A DNA stretch of 41,471 nt from Candidatus Parcubacteria bacterium (GTDB lineage: Bacteria > Patescibacteriota > Minisyncoccia > JAHIHE01 > JAGLIN01), in the NCBI GenBank assembly GCA_023132875.1, contig JAGLXN010000042.1, positions 1 to 41,471 of the forward strand, written 5' to 3'. A program made the position numbers and the translations under genes. The notes beneath the pieces are model-generated. The model was not told the DNA's origin. It made no database searches and worked only from the letters and a program-made list of their open reading frames with translations. This document shows, piece by piece, positions 8,587 through 15,373 of this stretch. Positions within the stretch are counted from its first letter, which is position 1. Every line of letters begins with the position of its first letter.

Positions 8587-10563
8587 ATGAGAAAAATAAA
8601 ATCTTTAGCATATTTTGCGGCTTTGTTAATATTATTTTCTATAGCAGGCAGCAGAATTATAAATGCTTATAGCCTTATACCTATGTGCCAGCCGGCGCTT
8701 AGGGAATTTTCAAATGGCGATCCGATGTCTGGAGATCGAACTTTTAGTTTTGCTGTTCCTCCCGGAGGAGGAACAACTTGTGATACGATTACAGATTGTC
8801 CTAAAATTTCTCTTCCTTTTGGGTCAACTGTTTTTAGTGTTAAGGCGGATATGGTGCTGACTGATCCAGACGTAGAAATTAAAACACCTTATATTTGGAT
8901 ACCTGTTACATATCTTCCTGATGGTGTCACTGAGAATAATGAAATAAAACAGATAAGCATAAATGATTGCAGTATAATTGAGACATATAATGTTATTTCT
9001 GCTCCTTCGCGCACATATGTTATTCCTGGAGGAGATGTATGGGTGGCAAGTAGAACAGGAACAGATGTTTCAAAATTATCGCCACTTACGGGAAATGCTC
9101 CTCCTGGGGGAGATTGTGGCGATTCATTGTGCGGAACCGATGAAACAGTGTATTTTTGTCCCGCAGATTGTTCTGGAAATAAATGTGGAACTGGCGGAAA
9201 TGAGCCTTGCATAAAGTATAAAGTAATTGGTAATTTTTCTCCTGCTGCTATCGGTGGAGTAAAAGGAATAACGGGCGATTTTGATGGAAATATTTGGACA
9301 GCTAATTGCGGGGACCTTGATGCTTCAAAATTAGATAAGACAAATTGGCCAACTTCCAAATTAGCCCCTGATGTCAACACTGGCGGATGTCCGTTTGGAG
9401 CAATAGGAGATTTTTTTGGTCATATCTGGATCTCTAATAGAGGAGGAGGTTCTTTGCAATGTATAGATGTTTTAACCGGCGCGCTTTCAAGCGTAGATCT
9501 AATAAACTTGCCTTATGGCATTAGCGTGGACAAAGACAGTAATATCTATGTATCTTGCCATGAGGACGGAACGGTTCATAAATATGATTTTGTAATTGGA
9601 AATTGTCCCGGCGCGTTTCCTCCAGCTATAATTTATGAAACTAAAGTGTTCTCAGGAACCAATGGAGTGGCTGTTGATAGGAAAGGGTATGTTTGGACTG
9701 CTAATTCGCATGATGATGAGTTTTATGTATTTATTAATCCTTCTACTTGGTTCAATGTTCATCCCGGTACGGGGGATTTAAGAGGGGTTGCAATCGATTT
9801 TGACGGTTACGGCTGGGTGGTAAGTTATGATGCCGGAATAGCTTATAAATATGAGTTTGATGATGTTTTTAATTCATTTAATTTGCAATGCCAAACACCG
9901 AATCTAGGAGGAAAATCTCATAGCTATTCAGATATGACAGGCCTAAGGATGTTCCCGAAGGTTGGTTCATCCCAAGGCACGCCGGAGACTCTTCTTTCTC
10001 CTACAAAAACTTTTACATTCTGTTCAGACGGAACTGGAACTTGTACGAATGGAGCGAATTGCGCGGCAATTACCGCCTTTTTGTCATCCTGTGTTCCAGA
10101 TGAAACTGGTAATTGTGAAATTTCACTCGAAATTTTTTCCATACAAGCTGGCAACTATACATTAAAAAATTTAGAAGTAATATACAGTGATAATGTTCTC
10201 GTAACGACTGGAGGCCTTATTCCGTGTGATAGAAAATGGGACGATCCAGCAACTGCGTGGGACGATACAAAGCCTTGTAATTTGTGCCACATTATTATTC
10301 TCGCGAATTCAATAATAAATTTTCTAATGAAATTGGTTGTTTTGATTACTGTATTGGCGTTAGTTGTTGGGGGATTAATTTATGTAAAAACTTCTGGAGA
10401 CGCAAGTTTGATCTTATCAGCAAAACAAAATGTTAATAAAATTTTGTATGGTTTCGTAATAATTTTTATTGTCTGGGTTATTGTAAATTTAATTATGGTT
10501 TTATTCGGCTTTGTAGATCCTTTAGGAGATGGAAACTGGGCGGTATTTAGCTGTGATTTATAA
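8587..10563 (+). CDS. Secreted NHL/lyase-type beta-propeller protein with C-terminal T4SS-pilin-like membrane module
   Basis: 658 residues. An N-terminal signal helix ('SLAYFAALLILFSIAGS') is followed by repeats of the NHL/streptogramin-lyase propeller kind at about 215-425: 'GDFDGNIWTANCG', 'GISVDKDSNIYVSC', 'GVAVDRKGYVWTAN', 'GVAIDFDGYGWVVS'. Residues 545-658 carry the same terminal module as the 4897 gene product: 'IPCDRKWDDPATAWDDT', C564xxC567-H568, and two membrane helices joined by 'KTSGDASLILSAK', then 'GFVDPLG'. My hand count over the first 103 aligned positions gives about 40 identities, no gaps. The propeller parts belong to different families, so the module has been combined with different displayed domains. 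Ligand and role are unknown; surface display is inferred. Confidence 0.75.
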   Translation: MRKIKSLAYFAALLILFSIAGSRIINAYSLIPMCQPALREFSNGDPMSGDRTFSFAVPPGGGTTCDTITDCPKISLPFGSTVFSVKADMVLTDPDVEIKTPYIWIPVTYLPDGVTENNEIKQISINDCSIIETYNVISAPSRTYVIPGGDVWVASRTGTDVSKLSPLTGNAPPGGDCGDSLCGTDETVYFCPADCSGNKCGTGGNEPCIKYKVIGNFSPAAIGGVKGITGDFDGNIWTANCGDLDASKLDKTNWPTSKLAPDVNTGGCPFGAIGDFFGHIWISNRGGGSLQCIDVLTGALSSVDLINLPYGISVDKDSNIYVSCHEDGTVHKYDFVIGNCPGAFPPAIIYETKVFSGTNGVAVDRKGYVWTANSHDDEFYVFINPSTWFNVHPGTGDLRGVAIDFDGYGWVVSYDAGIAYKYEFDDVFNSFNLQCQTPNLGGKSHSYSDMTGLRMFPKVGSSQGTPETLLSPTKTFTFCSDGTGTCTNGANCAAITAFLSSCVPDETGNCEISLEIFSIQAGNYTLKNLEVIYSDNVLVTTGGLIPCDRKWDDPATAWDDTKPCNLCHIIILANSIINFLMKLVVLITVLALVVGGLIYVKTSGDASLILSAKQNVNKILYGFVIIFIVWVIVNLIMVLFGFVDPLGDGNWAVFSCDL

Positions 10564-10590
10564 TGATGGAAAATTTTTAACTTAGAAACT

Positions 10591-11484
10591 ATGCCAACAC
10601 TATATACACAATCAGATAAAAATACACGCAACACTTACATTCTGATGTCAGTGTTTTTGGTATTTGTAATTGCAATAGGATGGGTTTTTTCGGAGGTGAT
10701 GGGATCAAGTTTCATTCTTTGGTTCGCGGTGATTTTTAGTATTTTGATGAGTGTGGGAAGCTATTGGTATTCTGATAAAATAGTTCTTAAAATGAGCAAA
10801 GCTAAACTGGTTGAATTTGAAGATAATAAAGAATTATATCGGCTAGTGGAAAATCTTTGCATTACTGCCGGACTTCCTTTGCCGAAAATATATATTATAA
10901 ATGATTCTGCTCCGAATGCTTTCGCAACGGGACGAGATCCAGAACATGCTGTGGTAGCGGTGACGAGCGGGCTTTTACAGAAATTAAACAGAAGTGAACT
11001 GGAAGGTGTTATTGCCCACGAGCTTTCGCATATTGGGAATAGGGACATTTTATTAGCGACTGTTGTTGTTGTTTTGGTCGGAGTAGTGGCGCTTTTAGCT
11101 GACTTTTTCAGGCATTGGGTTTGGTTTGGAGGAAGCGGAAGAAGCAGAGATAGGGGCGGAAGCGGATATTTAATCATAATTGCAATTATTTTATCCATTT
11201 TAGCTCCTGTCTTCGCGATGCTTATCCAGCTTGCGATTTCCCGTAAAAGAGAATTTTTAGCCGACGCAGACGGCGCGCTGTTAACTCGCTATCCTGAAGG
11301 ATTGGCAAGCGCTTTAAGAAAAATTTCAGCTGATTCTGAAAAGCTTGAAGTTGCCAATCGCGCCACGGCGCATTTATATTTTGCCAATCCTTTTAAAGGA
11401 AAAAAGGTCAGCAAATGGTTTATGACCCATCCGCCGGTTGGAGAAAGAATTGCGGCATTGAAAGGAGTGGATATAAAAAATTAG
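10591..11484 (+). CDS. htpX: Membrane zinc protease HtpX (peptidase M48B)
   Basis: 297 residues. Two N-terminal membrane helices (about 14-55) precede the zinc motif H143-E-L-S-H147 in 'VIAHELSHIGNRD'. Two further helices follow, then 'SRKREFLADADGALLTRYP' with the third zinc ligand expected at E221. The C-terminal 'HLYFANPF' and 'WFMTHPPVGERIAAL' are typical of HtpX. The family degrades damaged membrane proteins at the cytoplasmic face. It begins 27 bases after the preceding stop and is followed by a diverged paralog. Confidence 0.95.
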   Translation: MPTLYTQSDKNTRNTYILMSVFLVFVIAIGWVFSEVMGSSFILWFAVIFSILMSVGSYWYSDKIVLKMSKAKLVEFEDNKELYRLVENLCITAGLPLPKIYIINDSAPNAFATGRDPEHAVVAVTSGLLQKLNRSELEGVIAHELSHIGNRDILLATVVVVLVGVVALLADFFRHWVWFGGSGRSRDRGGSGYLIIIAIILSILAPVFAMLIQLAISRKREFLADADGALLTRYPEGLASALRKISADSEKLEVANRATAHLYFANPFKGKKVSKWFMTHPPVGERIAALKGVDIKN

Positions 11485-11571
11485 TTTTGTAATTAATATG
11501 AATAAGAAATAAAAAAGAAGATATTTTTACTAATATGTTCTTTTGTTTTTATATTTGATAAAAATATTTAT

Positions 11572-12540
11572 ATGTCAACAACTTATAATAGAATTGATGA
11601 AAATACAAATCAGACAATTATATTTGTTGCTGTTTTTATCGTTTTTCTTTTTATAGTTGCTTACATTGTGGATCTTTTATTGCTTAAAAATCATTTTAAT
11701 ACATTTGTTATTCTTATGATATTTTTATTTCTAAGTTTTAGCGATTATATTTTTTCGAATAAGCTTATTTTAAAAGAAAACAAAGCAATTCCAATAAAAA
11801 GAGAAAAAAACAAACAACTTTACAATATGACTGAAAATTTATGTAGAATCGCGGGCGTGCCTGTTCCAAAAATATATAAAACGCCTGATATGTCAATCAA
11901 CGCTTTTACAATTGGAAAAACCCCCAAAAAAGCCTATCTTGTTTTGACAGAAGGTTCTCTTCAAAGATTGAATAATCTTGAGCTTGAAGGCGTAATTGCC
12001 CATGAAATCGCGCATATTCAAAATAATGATGTGATGCTTGCGACTACACTGGTTTTCCTGCTCGGATTTATACGAAAAATAGTTGATTCAGCTGTCAAAA
12101 TTGTAAATTCATTCGTAGGAATAATAAGATCCGGTGATATGACAGAATCTCTTATAAAGGCCGCGCTTGTTAGTATTTTTTATGTTATTGTTTTGATGGG
12201 AATGTTTCTGGTGCTTCTTCTATCATGCGTGCCGTTAATTGAGGAACTGGTTTTTTACAAAATTTCAAGAAAGAGAGAGTTTTTAGCTGACGCGGAAGGA
12301 GTGCTTTTTACTCGTTATCCAAAAGGATTGGCAGACGCGCTAAAAAAAATTTCTTTAGATGAATTTTCTCTTGAAACAATGAATTCTTCAACTGCTCATC
12401 TTTATATTGCAAGTCCTTGTAAAGATAACTTAAGAAGTTATTGGAAGAGGCTTTTTCATAGTCATCCGTCGATTGAAAAAAGAATAAATATTTTAAAAAA
12501 GATGGATGAATATGGAAAAATAAGTTATAATTCTAAATAG
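11572..12540 (+). CDS. Second HtpX-like M48 membrane protease (paralog)
   Basis: 322 residues, colinear with the HtpX just upstream: N-terminal helices, H144-E-I-A-H148 in 'VIAHEIAHIQNND', a longer middle membrane region, 'SRKREFLADAEGVLFTRYP' with the expected third ligand E236, and 'HLYIASPCKDN' with 'HSHPSIEKRINIL' at the end. All catalytic residues are kept, so it should be active. It is more diverged from the usual sequence than its neighbour and has an insertion between the zinc motif and the third ligand (about 15 residues longer spacing). A tandem duplication followed by divergence is the simplest reading. Confidence 0.9.
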   Translation: MSTTYNRIDENTNQTIIFVAVFIVFLFIVAYIVDLLLLKNHFNTFVILMIFLFLSFSDYIFSNKLILKENKAIPIKREKNKQLYNMTENLCRIAGVPVPKIYKTPDMSINAFTIGKTPKKAYLVLTEGSLQRLNNLELEGVIAHEIAHIQNNDVMLATTLVFLLGFIRKIVDSAVKIVNSFVGIIRSGDMTESLIKAALVSIFYVIVLMGMFLVLLLSCVPLIEELVFYKISRKREFLADAEGVLFTRYPKGLADALKKISLDEFSLETMNSSTAHLYIASPCKDNLRSYWKRLFHSHPSIEKRINILKKMDEYGKISYNSK

Positions 12541-12565
12541 ACTTTTATTGTTTATATTCAAACAA

Positions 12566-12937
12566 ATGAAAAACAACAAAAAAGCAGTTATTTTAGCGTT
12601 ATTATTGATTACTGTTCTTTCTTTTTCCGGATGCTCAATTAAAAAAGCTGAGGATGAATTGGAAAATAAGGAACCAGAAGTAAAAAAGCAAAAAGAAGTT
12701 AAAATTATTGATACAGATGGAGACGGACTGAAAGATGAGGAAGAAAAAGTTTTAGGAACTGACATTAATAAATTTGATACAGACAGCGACGGATTGAATG
12801 ATTTTGAAGAAGTAAAAAAATGGGGAACGAATCCGCTTATTCCTGATACGGATGGAGATGGTTATCTTGATGGAGAAGAGGTAAACGCCGGATATGATCC
12901 ATCTGGTTCCGGACGGTTGGATTCTGATAATGATTGA
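12566..12937 (+). CDS. Lipoprotein with thrombospondin type 3-like calcium-binding repeats (truncated)
   Basis: From the ATG at 12566 it is 123 residues. A signal helix ends in a lipobox-like 'LSFSGC', followed by a charged linker and Asp-rich repeats: 'DTDGDGLKDEEEKVLGTD', 'DTDSDGLNDFEEVKKWGT', 'DTDGDGYLDGEEVNAGYD'. Such repeats bind calcium and are common in exported proteins. It should be anchored by lipid on the outside of the membrane. A TTG six codons upstream is a less likely start. The reading frame stops in 'DSDND', but the DNA just beyond codes for a further repeat in another frame (see 12938-12987), so the gene looks shortened by a frameshift. It follows the second htpX by 25 bases. 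Confidence 0.75.
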   Translation: MKNNKKAVILALLLITVLSFSGCSIKKAEDELENKEPEVKKQKEVKIIDTDGDGLKDEEEKVLGTDINKFDTDSDGLNDFEEVKKWGTNPLIPDTDGDGYLDGEEVNAGYDPSGSGRLDSDND

Positions 12938-12987
12938 CTTAGGAGAAAAAAATCGGAACTGATCCGAATAAATTTGACACATTTTAA
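12938..12987 (+). pseudogene. Decayed continuation of the calcium-binding-repeat lipoprotein
   Basis: In a different frame from the upstream gene, 12955-12987 reads 'GTDPNKFDTF' and then stops. This is the expected continuation of the repeats (compare 'GTDINKFDTDSDG' upstream). An indel near 12935-12950 would restore a reading such as DNDGLTxEEKKIGTDPNKFDT. Confidence 0.65.
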
Positions 12988-13001
12988 AATAATGGTAGAC
13001 T
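12974..13001 (+). promoter_or_regulatory. Possible promoter upstream of the ABC-F gene
   Basis: TTGACA at 12974-12979 and TAGACT at 12996-13001, spacer 16. Use of this promoter would give a leader of about 460 bases containing the hairpin at 13100-13196. The -35 overlaps the decayed coding remnant, so chance is a real alternative. Confidence 0.3.
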
Positions 13002-13099
13002 AGGGCTATATTAATTGCATATATGAATAAATTTATCCCAAAATCAAATAATATTTACGCAAGCCGGATTATGGGTTGTGTTATTATGTATATTCGGAC

Positions 13100-13196
13100 A
13101 AAGCCTGTTAAATAGGTGGATTGTTTTTTGTCGCGCTATTTCGCAAAATAATTTGCGCAAGATAGCAAATAAAACAAGATACTATTTAGCAGGTTT
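13100..13196. repeat. Long imperfect hairpin (about 97 bases)
   Basis: The left arm (aaagcctgttaaatagg ... ctatttcgcaaa) is complementary to the right arm (tttgcgcaagatag ... ctatttagcaggtttt) over most of its length, with a short ataa loop. It may be a small non-autonomous mobile element or a structured leader of the ABC-F mRNA. Confidence 0.6.
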
Positions 13197-13239
13197 TTTG
13201 GTTGGGGGGAATGTTATTTATTTTCATCTTATAAAAATT

Positions 13240-13358
13240 TGTCATCTCGAAGGAGGAACGATTGAGAGATCTGTAAACTATAGATATTTCATCTAAACCT
13301 ATTATTTCTGGCATAGTAATATTTATAGATTTCTCACCCTATCAGGTTCGAAATGACA
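13240..13358. repeat. TGTCATC-type inverted-repeat element
   Basis: It begins tgtcatctcgaagg and ends caggttcgaaatgaca, with complementary ends. Internal agatctgtaaactatagat and atttatagatttctcac also pair imperfectly. Related in layout to the elements at 30006-30132, 26073-26192, 21055-21160 and 1842-2026. Confidence 0.6.
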
Positions 13359-13469
13359 ATCATATATTACTGTCATTGAAAATTTATAAAACATACCTCT
13401 ATGCTTTTCTTTCTGTGGTAAGTATAACAAGCAAGGAAGGATTTACATAAATTAAAATAATTCAAACAT

Positions 13470-15125
13470 ATGTTAAAAAATAATATCATAATTAAAAGCA
13501 AGCCGATCGAGGGATCGCTAATAGCTTTGAGCAAGGTGTCAAAGAAATTTGGAACACAAAAGGTTTTTTCCGGTGTGGATATGGTTGTAAATAAGAGCGA
13601 TCGCATCGCGATCATTGGTCCGAACGGGACTGGAAAAAGCATTCTTGTAAAAATAATTATAGGGCTTTTTAAAAGCGATGGCGGTGATGTTCAGAGAAAT
13701 AAAGCTCTTAGTATCGGATATTTGCCTCAAGAAACGCATTGGAATTCTCTTGATAATTCTATACTGGAAGAAATGATGTCGGCTGATAAATTAATCTATA
13801 ACTTGATCGTTAAAAAAAGAGAATACGAAAATTCAATGGCTGATGCAAATGGGAAGAATTTGGAGGAAAAAATAATTGAATATGGAGAAGTGGTTTCTGA
13901 TTATGAAGCGAATAATGGATATGAATATGAAGAGTTGGCGGAAGAAGTTTTGGAGAAATTTAATTTTTTGGAAAGCGAATGGAGTAGAAAAATTGAATCT
14001 CTCAGTGGCGGAGAAAAAACGAGATTGGCTCTTGCGAAAATCGCTCTTCAAAAACCAAACTTGCTTGTTCTTGACGAACCGACAAACCATTTGGATTTGG
14101 AAACAATAAACTGGCTGGAAAATTTTCTTGCCGATTGGGATGGAGCGATTATCGCCGTTTCTCATGATAAGCGGTTTCTTGATCTGGTTTGCGATAAAAC
14201 ATTTGAACTCCAGAGCGGCGGTTTGGAAAAATACTATTGCAATTATTCCGGCTATCTGGAAGAAAGGCAGGAACGGGAGCAAAGAAAAAAAGAGGAATAT
14301 AAACGACAGGAAAAGTATCTGGGAAAACAGAATGAATTCATTGAGCGATTTCGATATAAGGCGACAAAAGCCAAAGCGGTGCAGAGCAGAATTAAAATGC
14401 TGGACAAACTTGAAAAAGTTCAGGAACCGAAAGAAAACAGAAAGAAAGTCAAAATTAAATTCAATATTTCAAAAAGACTGCCTCAGAAAGTATTGGAATT
14501 TAAAGACCTTTTTATTGGCGGAAAAGAATTTCCTTTGGCGGTATTTGAGGGCGATTGGACTGTGGAGAAGGGCAGTAAGATAGGAATTATCGGTCCGAAT
14601 GGAGCCGGTAAATCAACATTTCTGAAAACTCTTGTTGGTAAAAACGATTCAATTGAGGGGAAAATAAAATTTTCTTCCGAAATAAAGATCGGCTATTACG
14701 CGCAGGCTCACGAAGAACTTGATCCGAAAAAAAATATCTTGGAAGAAGTGGAATCAAAAGTCAGAGAAGGGCAGGAAAAAATAAGAACTGTTTTAGGAGC
14801 TTTGCTTTTTTCAGGAGAAGATGTTTTCAAAAGCATTTCCGATTTAAGCGGAGGAGAACGAGCGAGAGTGGCAATCGCCGAATTGATCTTGAGCGGTTCA
14901 AATATGCTTTTATTAGACGAACCAACGAATCATCTTGATCTTGAAAGCAAAGGCGCCATGATTGAAGTTCTTAAGAGTTTCAGTGGTCCGATTATGATAG
15001 TCTCGCACGACAGATCCGTCCTTTCTGAAGTCTGTAATGTAATTTGGGAAATAAAAAATAATGAAGTGAAAGAATATCTGGGAAATTATGATGATTATGA
15101 AGAAAAAAATAGTTGTGTGTTGTAA
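13470..15125 (+). CDS. ABC-F family ATPase (ribosome-associated type)
   Basis: 551 residues with two ABC domains in one chain and no membrane segment. Domain 1 has Walker A 'GPNGTGKS' (about 50-57), signature 'LSGGEKTRLALAK' and Walker B 'LLVLDEPTNHLD'. Domain 2 has 'GPNGAGKS' (about 375-382), 'LSGGERARVAIAE' and 'MLLLDEPTNHLD'. The charged linker between them ('EYKRQEKYLGKQNEFIERFR', then 'KATKAKAVQSRIKMLDKLEK') is the tRNA-contacting region of ABC-F proteins. The family acts on the ribosome in translation; the exact subfamily (EttA, Uup, YbiT or resistance type) cannot be decided by eye. Both ATP sites keep the catalytic Glu. The long repeat-rich leader might carry regulation. A hairpin directly follows the stop. 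Confidence 0.93.
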   Translation: MLKNNIIIKSKPIEGSLIALSKVSKKFGTQKVFSGVDMVVNKSDRIAIIGPNGTGKSILVKIIIGLFKSDGGDVQRNKALSIGYLPQETHWNSLDNSILEEMMSADKLIYNLIVKKREYENSMADANGKNLEEKIIEYGEVVSDYEANNGYEYEELAEEVLEKFNFLESEWSRKIESLSGGEKTRLALAKIALQKPNLLVLDEPTNHLDLETINWLENFLADWDGAIIAVSHDKRFLDLVCDKTFELQSGGLEKYYCNYSGYLEERQEREQRKKEEYKRQEKYLGKQNEFIERFRYKATKAKAVQSRIKMLDKLEKVQEPKENRKKVKIKFNISKRLPQKVLEFKDLFIGGKEFPLAVFEGDWTVEKGSKIGIIGPNGAGKSTFLKTLVGKNDSIEGKIKFSSEIKIGYYAQAHEELDPKKNILEEVESKVREGQEKIRTVLGALLFSGEDVFKSISDLSGGERARVAIAELILSGSNMLLLDEPTNHLDLESKGAMIEVLKSFSGPIMIVSHDRSVLSEVCNVIWEIKNNEVKEYLGNYDDYEEKNSCVL

Positions 15126-15126
15126 A

Positions 15127-15151
15127 TTCCGAATCTTTAAAAGATTCGGAA
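15127..15151 (+). terminator. Hairpin after the ABC-F gene
   Basis: ttccgaatcttt pairs with aaagattcggaa, with flanking aatt extending the stem, starting two bases after the stop. No long T-run follows, so termination strength is uncertain. Confidence 0.5.
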
Positions 15152-15158
15152 ATTCGTT

Positions 15159-15182
15159 GGCTCCAGTCTCCTGACTGGAGCC
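15159..15182. repeat. Palindromic repeat, ggctcc/ggagcc family
   Basis: ggctccagtc, four-base centre tcct, gactggagcc. The stem is identical to the outer stem of the in-gene copy at 456-500. Confidence 0.8.
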
Positions 15183-15262
15183 TGTTGTTAAATTGCGTAG
15201 AATAATCCTATTAACAGTCAATTAACAATCTGGCATAGGCGCGGTTTATTGTTCGGACAAAA

Positions 15263-15286
15263 AGCTCCACTCAGGAGAGTGGAGCT
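15263..15286. repeat. Palindromic repeat, agctcc/ggagct subfamily
   Basis: agctccactc, centre agga, gagtggagct. One mismatch in 24 bases to the reverse complement of 3779-3802. Confidence 0.8.
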
Positions 15287-15373
15287 AACGAAGCTTGATG
15301 TTTTATTCAAAACAATTTTATGTTATAATGAAATCATAATAAATCAATTTTAAAACATTAACAAAAACCAAAA

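Larger units (their letters stand above)
12938..13469. other. Intergenic region before the ABC-F gene
   Basis: These 532 bases hold the decayed repeat end (to 12987), a promoter-like pair (12974-13001), a long imperfect hairpin (13100-13196) and a TGTCATC-type element (13240-13358). The last 110 bases are AT-rich with nothing recognised. The 72-codon frame at 13078-13296 overlaps both repeats and is not a convincing gene. Confidence 0.65.

Noticed and set aside
13078-13296. 72-codon frame before the ABC-F gene
   Set aside because: It runs through the hairpin at 13100-13196 and into the element at 13240-13358 and shows no protein-like features.
13470-15125. Antibiotic-resistance ABC-F gene
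   Set aside because: No feature visible by eye separates resistance types from housekeeping ABC-F proteins, so only the general family is called.
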